DNA from: JALYXS01 sp051003795
Lineage (GTDB): Bacteria; Acidobacteriota; Terriglobia; Bryobacterales; Bryobacteraceae
Length of the DNA: 16,690 nt
Direction: 5' to 3'
NCBI GenBank assembly: GCA_051003795.1
Contig: JBPCKZ010000004.1
Span: forward strand, 1-16,690
Notes under the pieces: generated by a model
Told to the model about the DNA's origin: nothing
Database searches by the model: none
The model's input: the letters and a program-made list of their open reading frames with translations, nothing else
Shown: piece after piece, positions 6,991 to 16,690 of the stretch
How positions within the stretch are numbered: position 1 is the first letter of the stretch
Layout: each line of letters begins with the position of its first letter
Made by a program: the position numbers and the translations under genes

Positions 6991-9150
6991 ATGGCCATGT
7001 CACTTACCAACCTTCGCCCACGGAGCACGCTGCTGTTTGCCGCATTGTGCTTTGCGTCTTTTCAGCCCGCGGTTTACGGCCAGTATCCAAACCAACCGGT
7101 CCCTAATCAACCGGCCCCGAATCAACCGGCGCCTCCCCCGTACGCTTCCGAACCGCCGCAACAGCCGGAGCAGGGCGTACCCGAGCCGGATGTCCCTGGC
7201 CCGAGCGTGGCGCGAATCAGCTTGATAAACGGGGACGTGTCGGTCCGGCGCGGCGATTCGGGCGACTTCGTGGCTGCGGCTCTGAACGCTCCGCTGCTGG
7301 CCCAGGACTATGTTTCAACCGGTGCCGCGGCCCAGGCCGAAGTTCAATTCGATTATTCGAACATGGTCCGGCTCGGCGTGGACACCGAAACGCGTTTTAC
7401 GCAGCTCGACGCCAACCGCGTGCAGATGCAGATCGCGCGCGGAACCGTCACCTATTGGATGAGAACCGATTCCCCGATGCAAGCGGAGTTAAGCACGCCT
7501 TCGGTGTCCCTCCGGCCAATGCAGCGCGGCAGCTATCGCATTTCCGTGCTGGACGACGGGCAGACGCAAATCACCGTGCGCGCGGGCGAGGCGGAAATCG
7601 CCACCCCCCGGGGCACGGAGCGCGTGCGCGCGGGCAAGACGATGCTGGTGCGGGGCACGCCTGAAAATCCCGAGTTTCAGATCGTGAACGCCATTGCGCG
7701 CGACGATTGGGACAACTGGAATGAGCGGCGCGATCGCGATCTGGATCACGCGCGCAGTTATCAATACATGAGCCGCGACATTCAGGGCGGCGAAGATCTG
7801 GACGCCAATGGGCGTTGGAACAACGATCCGCAATACGGAAACGTGTGGACCCCGACCGTGCCGGCGGGCTGGGCGCCTTATCGCGTGGGCCGCTGGGTTT
7901 GGGAAGACTATTATGGCTGGACGTGGGTAAGCGGCGACCCTTGGGGTTGGGCACCTTATCACTATGGAAGCTGGTATAACGGGCCGTCTGGGTGGTCTTG
8001 GTGCCCGGGTCCAATCTTTTCTCACCATTTCTGGAGACCGGCTTTGGTGGCGTTCTTTGGCTTCGGTGGCGACGGGTTCGGATTCCACGCGGGAATCGGT
8101 TTCGGCTTCGGCAATGTGGGCTGGGTCCCCTTGGCGCCGTTTGAACGGTTCCACCCTTGGTATGGACGGGGAGTTTACGGCGGGTACGGGCGCGGTTCGA
8201 TCAACAACGTGAATATCGTGAATAACACGAACATCACGAACGTTTACCGCAACGCTCGCGTGGCAAACGGAGTTTCGGGAATCAACGCGCGGGATTTCGC
8301 CAGCGGCAGGTTTAACAACACGACGCGCGTAGGCGCCGACCAAGTCCGCCAGGCCGGATTAATGCATGGAGCGCTTCCGGTGACTCCGACCAATGCAAGC
8401 CTGCGATATTCGGACCGGCAAACGTCGGCCATGCCGCGAAATTCAGCCGTTTCGGCAAACCAGGGACGATTCTTCAGCCGCAATCAGCCGGTCGCATCGA
8501 ACCGGGTTCCGTTCCAGCAGCAACAGCGTGCGATGGAGCAATCGTTTGGCGGCCAGGGCAGGCGTTTTGGATCGCAAGGAACCGCGAATGCCGGTTCGAG
8601 TGGCGTGGGCGCGGGCCAATCGGCGTGGGGCAGGTTTGGTAGCGCGGGCACTCGAACCACCGGAGCACCGCAATCCGTTCAAGCACCGTACACGCCGCGA
8701 AATATAATCGCGCCCCGATCGCAAGCGAACGGCGGGGGCAGCTCCTTGGGGAGCAGCGCCTGGAGCCGCTTTGGGAACCCGGGCAGCAATTCGGGTGCGT
8801 CGCCCCGGTTTTCGAGTGCCCCGCAAGCCCCTCAGCGGGGGCAATCGCCGCAGCGCAACTACGCGGCGCCTTCGTATTCATCACCGCGCTCCGCGCCGTA
8901 CTCGAGCCAACCGAATCGTGGATCGCAGAGTTATTACTCGCAGCCGAGCCGGTCGTTGCAGATTTCTCAGCCGATCGTGGGTCAACGATCCATCGCCCCG
9001 CGCTCCGTGGCCCCGCGCTCCGCGCCCCAGCAGTATAGCCGTCCGGAGACGCGATCGGCTCCGAGCTATAGCCGTGGCGGCGGTGGAAATTCAGCTCCTC
9101 GCGCCAGCTATTCGAGCGGCGGTGGCCATTCCGGCGGCCGAAGGCGCTGA
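6991..9150 (+). CDS. Secreted FecR-domain / DUF6600 protein with low-complexity tail
   Basis: An exported protein of about 719 residues. Residues 1-30 form a signal peptide ending VYG. A Pro/Gln/Asn-rich linker with NQPxP repeats follows. Residues 75-225 match a FecR-type beta domain (ARISLINGDVSVRRG, then GTVTYWMRTDSPMQAELSTP and AGEAEIATPRG). Residues 265-340 are Trp/Tyr-rich, with the repeated GWAPYR.G.W and GWTWVS..PWGWAPYHYG.W pattern of DUF6600. The last 300 residues are low complexity (Ser, Gln, Arg, Gly, Pro) and end GGGHSGGRRR. Proteins with this layout are frequent in Acidobacteriota. It is probably a periplasmic or surface protein rather than the FecR anti-sigma factor, because no sigma gene and no N-terminal cytoplasmic domain are present. 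Starts at GTG 6985, ATG 6991 and ATG 6997 are all possible; I chose 6991. Confidence 0.85.
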   Translation: MAMSLTNLRPRSTLLFAALCFASFQPAVYGQYPNQPVPNQPAPNQPAPPPYASEPPQQPEQGVPEPDVPGPSVARISLINGDVSVRRGDSGDFVAAALNAPLLAQDYVSTGAAAQAEVQFDYSNMVRLGVDTETRFTQLDANRVQMQIARGTVTYWMRTDSPMQAELSTPSVSLRPMQRGSYRISVLDDGQTQITVRAGEAEIATPRGTERVRAGKTMLVRGTPENPEFQIVNAIARDDWDNWNERRDRDLDHARSYQYMSRDIQGGEDLDANGRWNNDPQYGNVWTPTVPAGWAPYRVGRWVWEDYYGWTWVSGDPWGWAPYHYGSWYNGPSGWSWCPGPIFSHHFWRPALVAFFGFGGDGFGFHAGIGFGFGNVGWVPLAPFERFHPWYGRGVYGGYGRGSINNVNIVNNTNITNVYRNARVANGVSGINARDFASGRFNNTTRVGADQVRQAGLMHGALPVTPTNASLRYSDRQTSAMPRNSAVSANQGRFFSRNQPVASNRVPFQQQQRAMEQSFGGQGRRFGSQGTANAGSSGVGAGQSAWGRFGSAGTRTTGAPQSVQAPYTPRNIIAPRSQANGGGSSLGSSAWSRFGNPGSNSGASPRFSSAPQAPQRGQSPQRNYAAPSYSSPRSAPYSSQPNRGSQSYYSQPSRSLQISQPIVGQRSIAPRSVAPRSAPQQYSRPETRSAPSYSRGGGGNSAPRASYSSGGGHSGGRRR
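7090..7134 (+). repeat. Three 15-bp tandem coding repeats (NQPxP linker)
   Basis: Three consecutive 15-bp units of the form AAYCAACCGGYSCCK encode NQPVP, NQPAP and NQPAP just after the signal peptide of the FecR/DUF6600 protein. The units differ only at a few positions. They form a flexible Pro-rich spacer between the signal peptide and the FecR domain, and their number could vary between strains by slippage. Confidence 0.75.
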
Positions 9151-9219
9151 AGTCCTCTATTTACAAATGTTTACGTCGCCAAGAGAAACGCGGATGGCGG
9201 TCCATGCGTTCCTAACAGT

Positions 9220-9225
9220 AGGAGA
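9220..9225 (+). promoter_or_regulatory. Ribosome binding site of the LTxxQ gene
   Basis: AGGAGA lies seven bases before the ATG at 9233. It decides the start of the gene, because the same reading frame stays open upstream as far as 8771, inside the preceding gene. Confidence 0.75.
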
Positions 9226-9232
9226 TGAAATC

Positions 9233-9691
9233 ATGAAACGCTTTGTTCTTGCACTGACGGCACTCACCGCACTTACTGGAGCGGGCCTGGCGGCTCAGAC
9301 GACTCCAGCCACGCCGCCCACCGGCTCCCAAACGGGCAGGATGCATCGCGGCTTGGGCATGAACGGCTTGGCCCAGAAGCTGAATTTGACGCCGGATCAA
9401 CAGGCGCAAGCGAAGGCCATTTTTCAGAATTCGCGAACCGCATCGGCCGCTTTAGCGCCGCAATTGAAGCAGGCTCACGACGCCCTGCTGAATGCGGTGA
9501 AATCGGGCGCATCCGACGCCCAAATCGACGCACTAGCGAACGCTCAGGCCCCATTGACGGCGCAAATGGAAGCGCTGCACGCGAAAGCCTTTGCTAAGTT
9601 GTATGCGATCCTGACGGACGATCAGAAGAAGCAGTTCGATTCCATGCCGCACTGGATGGGCGGCGGCATGGGGGCGAGAATGGCACGATAG
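9233..9691 (+). CDS. Spy/CpxP-like periplasmic LTxxQ protein
   Basis: A 152-residue exported protein. The signal peptide covers residues 1-21 (MKRFVLALTALTALTGAGLAA, cut near AQ). The mature part is helical and carries the two motifs that define the LTxxQ (Spy/CpxP) family: LTPDQ at 52-56 and LTDDQ at 127-131, with an Ala/Gln-rich helical hairpin between them. Spy is an ATP-independent periplasmic chaperone, and CpxP damps an envelope-stress sensor. Which role this protein plays cannot be told from sequence. The tail is rich in Met and Gly with one His (HWMGGGMGARM), as seen in some metal-linked relatives. The start is set by AGGAGA at 9220-9225. It follows the FecR/DUF6600 gene by 82 bp on the same strand with no visible terminator, so the two are probably co-transcribed. 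It converges on the lysR gene with 37 bp between stops. Confidence 0.88.
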   Translation: MKRFVLALTALTALTGAGLAAQTTPATPPTGSQTGRMHRGLGMNGLAQKLNLTPDQQAQAKAIFQNSRTASAALAPQLKQAHDALLNAVKSGASDAQIDALANAQAPLTAQMEALHAKAFAKLYAILTDDQKKQFDSMPHWMGGGMGARMAR

Positions 9692-9728
9692 AGGCGTTTC
9701 ATTGGAGACTCTTCAGAGGCATTACCCG

Positions 9729-10625
9729 TTATGCCGAGGTCAGCGCCGGGCCGCCTTCAAGCAACTCCAAAAAGCATTCGGTCGCGCGATTCAATTTCTT
9801 CCGCTTCCGATGCACGATCCCCACCGGCCTGACCAGGGTTGGCGCATGCAGCGGGATTGAAACCAGGCGCCCCTGATCGATCTCGGCCTGCATCGTGCGC
9901 GCCGGAAGAATGCTGATACCTTGCCCCAGCGCAACGGCTTCCTTGACCATCTGAATATTGTCGAACTGCATAACCACGGTAACTGAAACTCCCGCATCGC
10001 GCAGGAAACGATCGAGCTCTTTTCGAATCGGCAAGTCCTCATCGAAGGCGATGAAATGTTGCCCATCCAGGTCGGCGGGCCGCAGCGAACGCTTTCTCGC
10101 CAAGCGGTTCGATGGGTTCGCGGCCACGGTCATTCGCTCGCTGCGCCAGGGAATTACCGTTAAATCGCGCCCCGGTTCCGGGTAGCTGACCAAACCCACG
10201 TCCGCGCTGTCGAGCAGCAGGGCTTCATACAGCTTGTCCGGCCGCATATATTCGACGTGCAATTGCGCGCTCGGGAAGCGCGCGGCGAACTCTTCCTGCA
10301 AGCGCGACATTTCCGAAAGTCCGACCGAATAGATGGATGCCACTCGAACCGAGCCTTCCACCAAGCCCTTGAAATGTTCGAGCGCGACTTCGAACTGCTC
10401 TTCGCGGCGCAGGACGTCGCGGCATAAATCCAGATAAAGTTTGCCTGCATCGGTGAGTATCCAGGGCCGGGTACTCCGATCGAGCAGCACCGCGCCGAGG
10501 CGGCGCTCCAAATCCTGAACGTGCTGGCTGGCCGCCGATTGACTGATGCCGTTGGCAACCGCGCCGCGGCTCACGCTGCGAAGTTGAGCGATGTCGCGGA
10601 ACAGTTTGCATTCGGGGAAGATCAA
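9729..10625 (-). CDS. LysR-type transcriptional regulator, probable regulator of glutamate synthase
   Basis: A 298-residue LysR-family DNA-binding protein. Residues 1-65 form the winged helix-turn-helix, with the recognition region SQSAASQHVQDLERRLG at 28-44. Residues from about 90 to 290 form the periplasmic-binding-protein-like effector domain (GSVRVASIYSVG at its start, GQGISILPA in the second half). The start is a TTG at 10625: an in-frame stop lies four codons upstream, and no ATG occurs before the effector domain, so TTG is the only start that keeps the HTH. It is divergent from the gltB control region, as GltC is from gltAB in Bacillus subtilis. This suggests, but does not prove, that it controls glutamate synthase and its own gene. 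A second copy of its first 18 codons or so is found at 11188-11242. Confidence 0.9.
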   Translation of the reverse strand: MIFPECKLFRDIAQLRSVSRGAVANGISQSAASQHVQDLERRLGAVLLDRSTRPWILTDAGKLYLDLCRDVLRREEQFEVALEHFKGLVEGSVRVASIYSVGLSEMSRLQEEFAARFPSAQLHVEYMRPDKLYEALLLDSADVGLVSYPEPGRDLTVIPWRSERMTVAANPSNRLARKRSLRPADLDGQHFIAFDEDLPIRKELDRFLRDAGVSVTVVMQFDNIQMVKEAVALGQGISILPARTMQAEIDQGRLVSIPLHAPTLVRPVGIVHRKRKKLNRATECFLELLEGGPALTSA

Positions 10626-10642
10626 ACCGTTAGGCTAACATA

Positions 10643-10699
10643 AGATTTACTAATGTCAATGGCCAGCTACTTTCCAGTTGCCTAATACTAAGTAAATCT
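10643..10699. promoter_or_regulatory. Inverted repeat in copy A, candidate LysR operator
   Basis: AGATTTACT (10643-10651) and AGTAAATCT (10691-10699) form a perfect 9-bp inverted repeat with 39 bp between the arms, inside the 106-bp divergent spacer. LysR-type regulators usually bind paired dyad sites between their own gene and the target, so this is a reasonable operator candidate. The right arm would lie between the proposed -35 and -10 of the rightward promoter. Assignment to the neighbouring LysR protein is inference. Confidence 0.4.
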
Positions 10700-10707
10700 G
10701 GTACAGT
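10678..10707 (+). promoter_or_regulatory. Candidate rightward promoter, copy A
   Basis: TTGCCT (10678-10683) and TACAGT (10702-10707) are separated by 18 bp, a weak but acceptable sigma-70-type match. It would drive the gltB fragment and the DUF2442 gene. The same elements occur in copy B in front of the intact gltB. Confidence 0.4.
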
Positions 10708-10731
10708 GACGAAAACCGACGAGAGCCACCG

Positions 10732-10829
10732 ATGACCGAACTCCGCAACGAAGACGACGCGTGCGGAATGGGCTTCGTGACGAAAATCGGTGCCACAAGT
10801 CTCACGATATCGCCCCGGAAGGGCACTCA
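10732..10829 (+). pseudogene. 5' fragment of glutamate synthase gltB (copy A)
   Basis: Translation from the ATG gives MTELRNEDDACGMGFV, matching the start of the intact gltB at 11349 except that 15 codons of the propeptide are missing. The nucleophile Cys of the glutaminase domain is retained, here residue 11 instead of 26. A one-base deletion before CCACAAG and a one-base insertion before GAAGGGCA roughly cancel, so the gltB frame is left and then regained. Similarity to gltB ends near 10829, after about 33 codons of a 1530-codon gene, so no enzyme can result. The open frame runs on without a stop into the DUF2442 gene and ends at 11163. Confidence 0.88.
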
Positions 10830-10838
10830 GAAGATCGA

Positions 10839-10916
10839 GGCTACGATGCCGACCGTGCCGAGGTCGCACGCAATTTACATAGAATTTCGGAGGCTTGGCA
10901 TGAGCATTGCGGTTAG
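10839..10916 (+). pseudogene. Probable C-terminal remnant of a DUF4160 gene
   Basis: The frame that ends with TAG at 10914-10916 reads EVARNLHRISEAWHEHCG at its end. This resembles the C-terminus of DUF4160 proteins, which typically finish with a helix and an 'EAWHE.F' type ending. The stop lies inside the start of the DUF2442 gene (overlap 10900-10916), the arrangement expected of a DUF4160-DUF2442 pair. The rest of the DUF4160 domain, including its N-terminal strands and His motifs, is absent; the frame upstream leads into the gltB fragment. The match is short, so this is a moderate-confidence call. An alternative is that an MPTV start at 10846, in another frame, is the remnant of its N-terminus. 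Confidence 0.5.
10889..10893 (+). promoter_or_regulatory. Ribosome binding site of the DUF2442 gene
   Basis: GGAGG lies six bases before the ATG at 10900. It supports an independent start for DUF2442 rather than translation only as an extension of the gltB fragment. Confidence 0.7.
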
Positions 10917-11163
10917 TCTAAAATCTCGCATACAGAGTGTCGCCGTCACGGACGACACGATTTCGGCTCAGTTGGCCGACGGACGGACGATCAGTGTTCC
11001 GTTAGCGTGGTCATGGCGCCTATCCGAAGCCACTCCCTCCCAACGCTCGCACTTCGAGATTATCGGCAGCGGTTCCGGCATACGATGGTCCGAGATCGAC
11101 GAGGATATCAGCGTAGAGGGCATGCTGCATGGAATCCCGGCCAGACGCCTCCTCGGGCACTGA
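10900..11163 (+). CDS. DUF2442 domain protein, antitoxin-like
   Basis: An 87-residue protein covering a whole DUF2442 domain: VAVTDDTISAQLADGRTISVPLAWSWRL, then ATPSQR, then GSGIRWSEIDEDISVEGML. These are the family's conserved DGR, VPL, W.RL and W..IDEDISV.G.L positions. DUF2442 genes are often found directly after DUF4160 genes, and the pair has been suggested to be a toxin-antitoxin-like module; a biochemical role is not established. Here only a DUF4160 tail seems to remain, so this would be an orphan partner. A GGAGG six bases upstream supports the ATG at 10900. The frame is also open upstream to the gltB fragment's ATG at 10732, so a 143-residue fusion is possible. It sits between the two copies of the lysR/gltB control region and probably uses the left copy as promoter. 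Confidence 0.85.
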   Translation: MSIAVSLKSRIQSVAVTDDTISAQLADGRTISVPLAWSWRLSEATPSQRSHFEIIGSGSGIRWSEIDEDISVEGMLHGIPARRLLGH

Positions 11164-11187
11164 GCCGATCCGCTCTTCCCCGTTTAA

Positions 11188-11242
11188 TCACGCTGCGGAG
11201 TTGAGCGATGTCGCGAAACAGTTCGCATTCGGGGAAGATCAA
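11188..11242 (-). pseudogene. 5' fragment of the lysR regulator gene (copy B)
   Basis: Read on the minus strand from a TTG at 11242 this gives MIFPECELFRDIAQLRSV, then departs from the LysR sequence and soon loses similarity. It differs from the intact gene by one replacement (Lys7 to Glu) and two silent third-position changes. It is too short to make a DNA-binding domain. It marks the left edge of copy B. Confidence 0.88.
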
Positions 11243-11294
11243 ACGGTTAGGCTAACATAAGATTTACTAATGTCAATGGCCAGCTACTTTCCAG

Positions 11295-11324
11295 TTGCCT
11301 AATACTAGCTAAATCTGGTACAGT
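11295..11324 (+). promoter_or_regulatory. gltB: Candidate promoter of gltBD (copy B)
   Basis: TTGCCT (11295-11300) and TACAGT (11319-11324), 18 bp apart, lie 25 bp before the gltB ATG. The leader carries GAGAG at about the right distance to act as ribosome site. The weak -35 fits a promoter that needs an activator, as GltC-type control would provide; that is inference. Confidence 0.4.
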
Positions 11325-11348
11325 GACGAAATCCGACGAGAGCCACCG

Positions 11349-15933
<4,585 letters not shown>

Positions 15934-15941
<8 letters not shown>

Positions 15942-16690
15942 ATTAACCGGCTTCAAGGAGTTCCCCCGCGAGTTGCCACACCGCCGGCCCGTCGCCGAGC
16001 GCGTGAACGACTGGTTTGAAATTTACCTGGGCTTTCCGGACGACAAGATCCGCACGCAAGGCGCGCGCTGCATGGATTGCGGCGTGCCGTTTTGCCACAC
16101 CGGCTGCCCGCTCAACAACATCATCCCGGATTGGAACGATCTGGTCTATCGGGGCAAGTGGAAAGAGGCGATCCGCACGCTGCACGCCACCAACAATTTC
16201 CCCGAGTTCACCGGACGCATTTGTCCCGCGCCTTGCGAAGCGGCTTGCGTATTGGGAATCAACGAGCCACCGGTGACGATCAAGCAGATAGAAAAGACGA
16301 TCGTCGATCGCGCGTTTGAAGAGGGTTGGATCGTGCCGGAACCGCCCGTTGAACGCACCGGCAAGCGCGTCGCGGTGATCGGGTCGGGCCCGGCGGGCCT
16401 CGCGGCCGCGCAGCAACTCTGCCGCGCGGGGCATTGGGTAACGGTGTTCGAGAAGGCCGATCGCATCGGCGGCCTGCTCCGCTACGGCATTCCGAATTTC
16501 AAGATGGAGAAGCGTCTGATCGACCGGCGCATGGCGCAGATGTCCGCCGAGGGCGTCGAATTCCTGGTGAACTCCCACGTCGGCGGGAACGTCGACATCG
16601 AAGATCTGCGGCGCGATTTCAACGCCATCCTGCTGACCGGGGGCGCCGAGAACCCTCGCGATCTGGTCGTTCCGGGCCGCGAGCTGAAAG
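15934..16690 (+). CDS. gltD: Glutamate synthase, small (beta) subunit, cut by the window edge
   Basis: The first 252 codons are present; the gene runs off the right edge. GltD takes electrons from NAD(P)H through FAD and passes them via 4Fe-4S clusters to GltB. The N-terminal cluster-binding cysteines are seen as CMDCGVPFCHTGC (Cys46, 49, 54 and 58) and CPAPCEAAC (Cys97, 101 and 105). The FAD-binding GSGPAG is at 150-155, followed by an acidic end of the second strand (VFEKADRIGGLLRYGIPNFK). The start is a GTG at 15934 that gives VGKLTGFKEFPRELP, the typical N-terminus. It lies inside the last codons of gltB (8-nt overlap), with no good ribosome site of its own, so translation is probably coupled to gltB. 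Confidence 0.96.

Larger units (their letters stand above)
10571..10829. repeat. Duplicated lysR/gltB control region, left copy (A)
   Basis: This stretch matches 11188-11491. From 10571 to 10741 the two align without gaps at an offset of 617 bp, with 7 mismatches in 171 positions (10581, 10599, 10607, 10628, 10691, 10692 and 10715). The match includes the first 55 bases of lysR, the whole intergenic region and the first ten bases of gltB. After that, copy A lacks 45 bases (15 codons) of the gltB 5' end, then continues at about 84% identity (10743-10779). A one-base loss and a one-base gain follow. The match fades near 10829. Copy A keeps the complete lysR on its left. Confidence 0.93.

Noticed and set aside
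7489..8343. A 284-codon minus-strand frame inside the FecR/DUF6600 gene
   Set aside because: Antisense to the FecR and Trp-rich domains; the residue pattern is a by-product of codon bias on the coding strand.
9692..9728. A possible bidirectional terminator between the LTxxQ gene and lysR
   Set aside because: The 37-bp gap has a direct repeat of GAGGC but no stable stem followed by a T run on either strand.

Overview
The window looks like chromosome of an Acidobacteriota-type soil bacterium. This is an inference from gene content and protein flavour: a FecR/DUF6600 secreted protein next to a Spy/LTxxQ protein, a YfhO-type membrane protein, a small secreted protein of a type common in that phylum, and gltBD with a LysR neighbour. 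It is GC-rich and densely packed, and I saw no insertion sequence, phage gene, tRNA, rRNA or CRISPR array.

Layout. Bases 41-466 (minus) encode a small secreted protein. Bases 467-725 hold no gene, only a hairpin and a short repeated block. Bases 726-2366 (minus) encode phosphoglucomutase (pgm). Bases 2468-4693 (plus) encode a 741-residue protein that I do not recognise. Its 3' end overlaps tail-to-tail, by 54 nt, a YfhO-type polytopic membrane protein (4640-6910, minus). Divergent from that are a large secreted FecR/DUF6600 protein (6991-9150) and a Spy/CpxP-like LTxxQ protein (9233-9691), probably in one transcription unit. From 9729 to the right edge lies a nitrogen-assimilation block: a LysR-type regulator (minus), then glutamate synthase large subunit gltB (11349-15941) and the start of the small subunit gltD (15934 to the edge), which overlaps gltB by 8 nt.

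The most unusual part is 10571-11491. The divergent lysR/gltB control region occurs twice, 617 bp apart. Each copy carries the 5' end of lysR, the whole intergenic region and the 5' end of gltB. Only the left lysR and the right gltB are complete. Between the copies sits a short cassette: an intact DUF2442 gene (10900-11163), preceded by what looks like the C-terminal remnant of a DUF4160 gene whose stop codon overlaps the DUF2442 start. These two families are often neighbours and have been suggested to be toxin-antitoxin-like. The result is that a DUF2442 gene now lies downstream of a second copy of the glutamate-synthase promoter, and an open frame runs from the gltB fragment straight into it. 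The duplicated non-coding region is about 97% identical, while the gltB fragment is far more diverged.

How the genes work together: GltB and GltD form NADPH-dependent glutamate synthase, and the adjacent LysR protein is placed to control them, as GltC does for gltAB in Bacillus. Pgm links glycolysis to glycogen and cell-surface sugar precursors. YfhO, FecR/DUF6600 and LTxxQ proteins all act at the cell envelope. I see no single pathway joining the two halves of the window.
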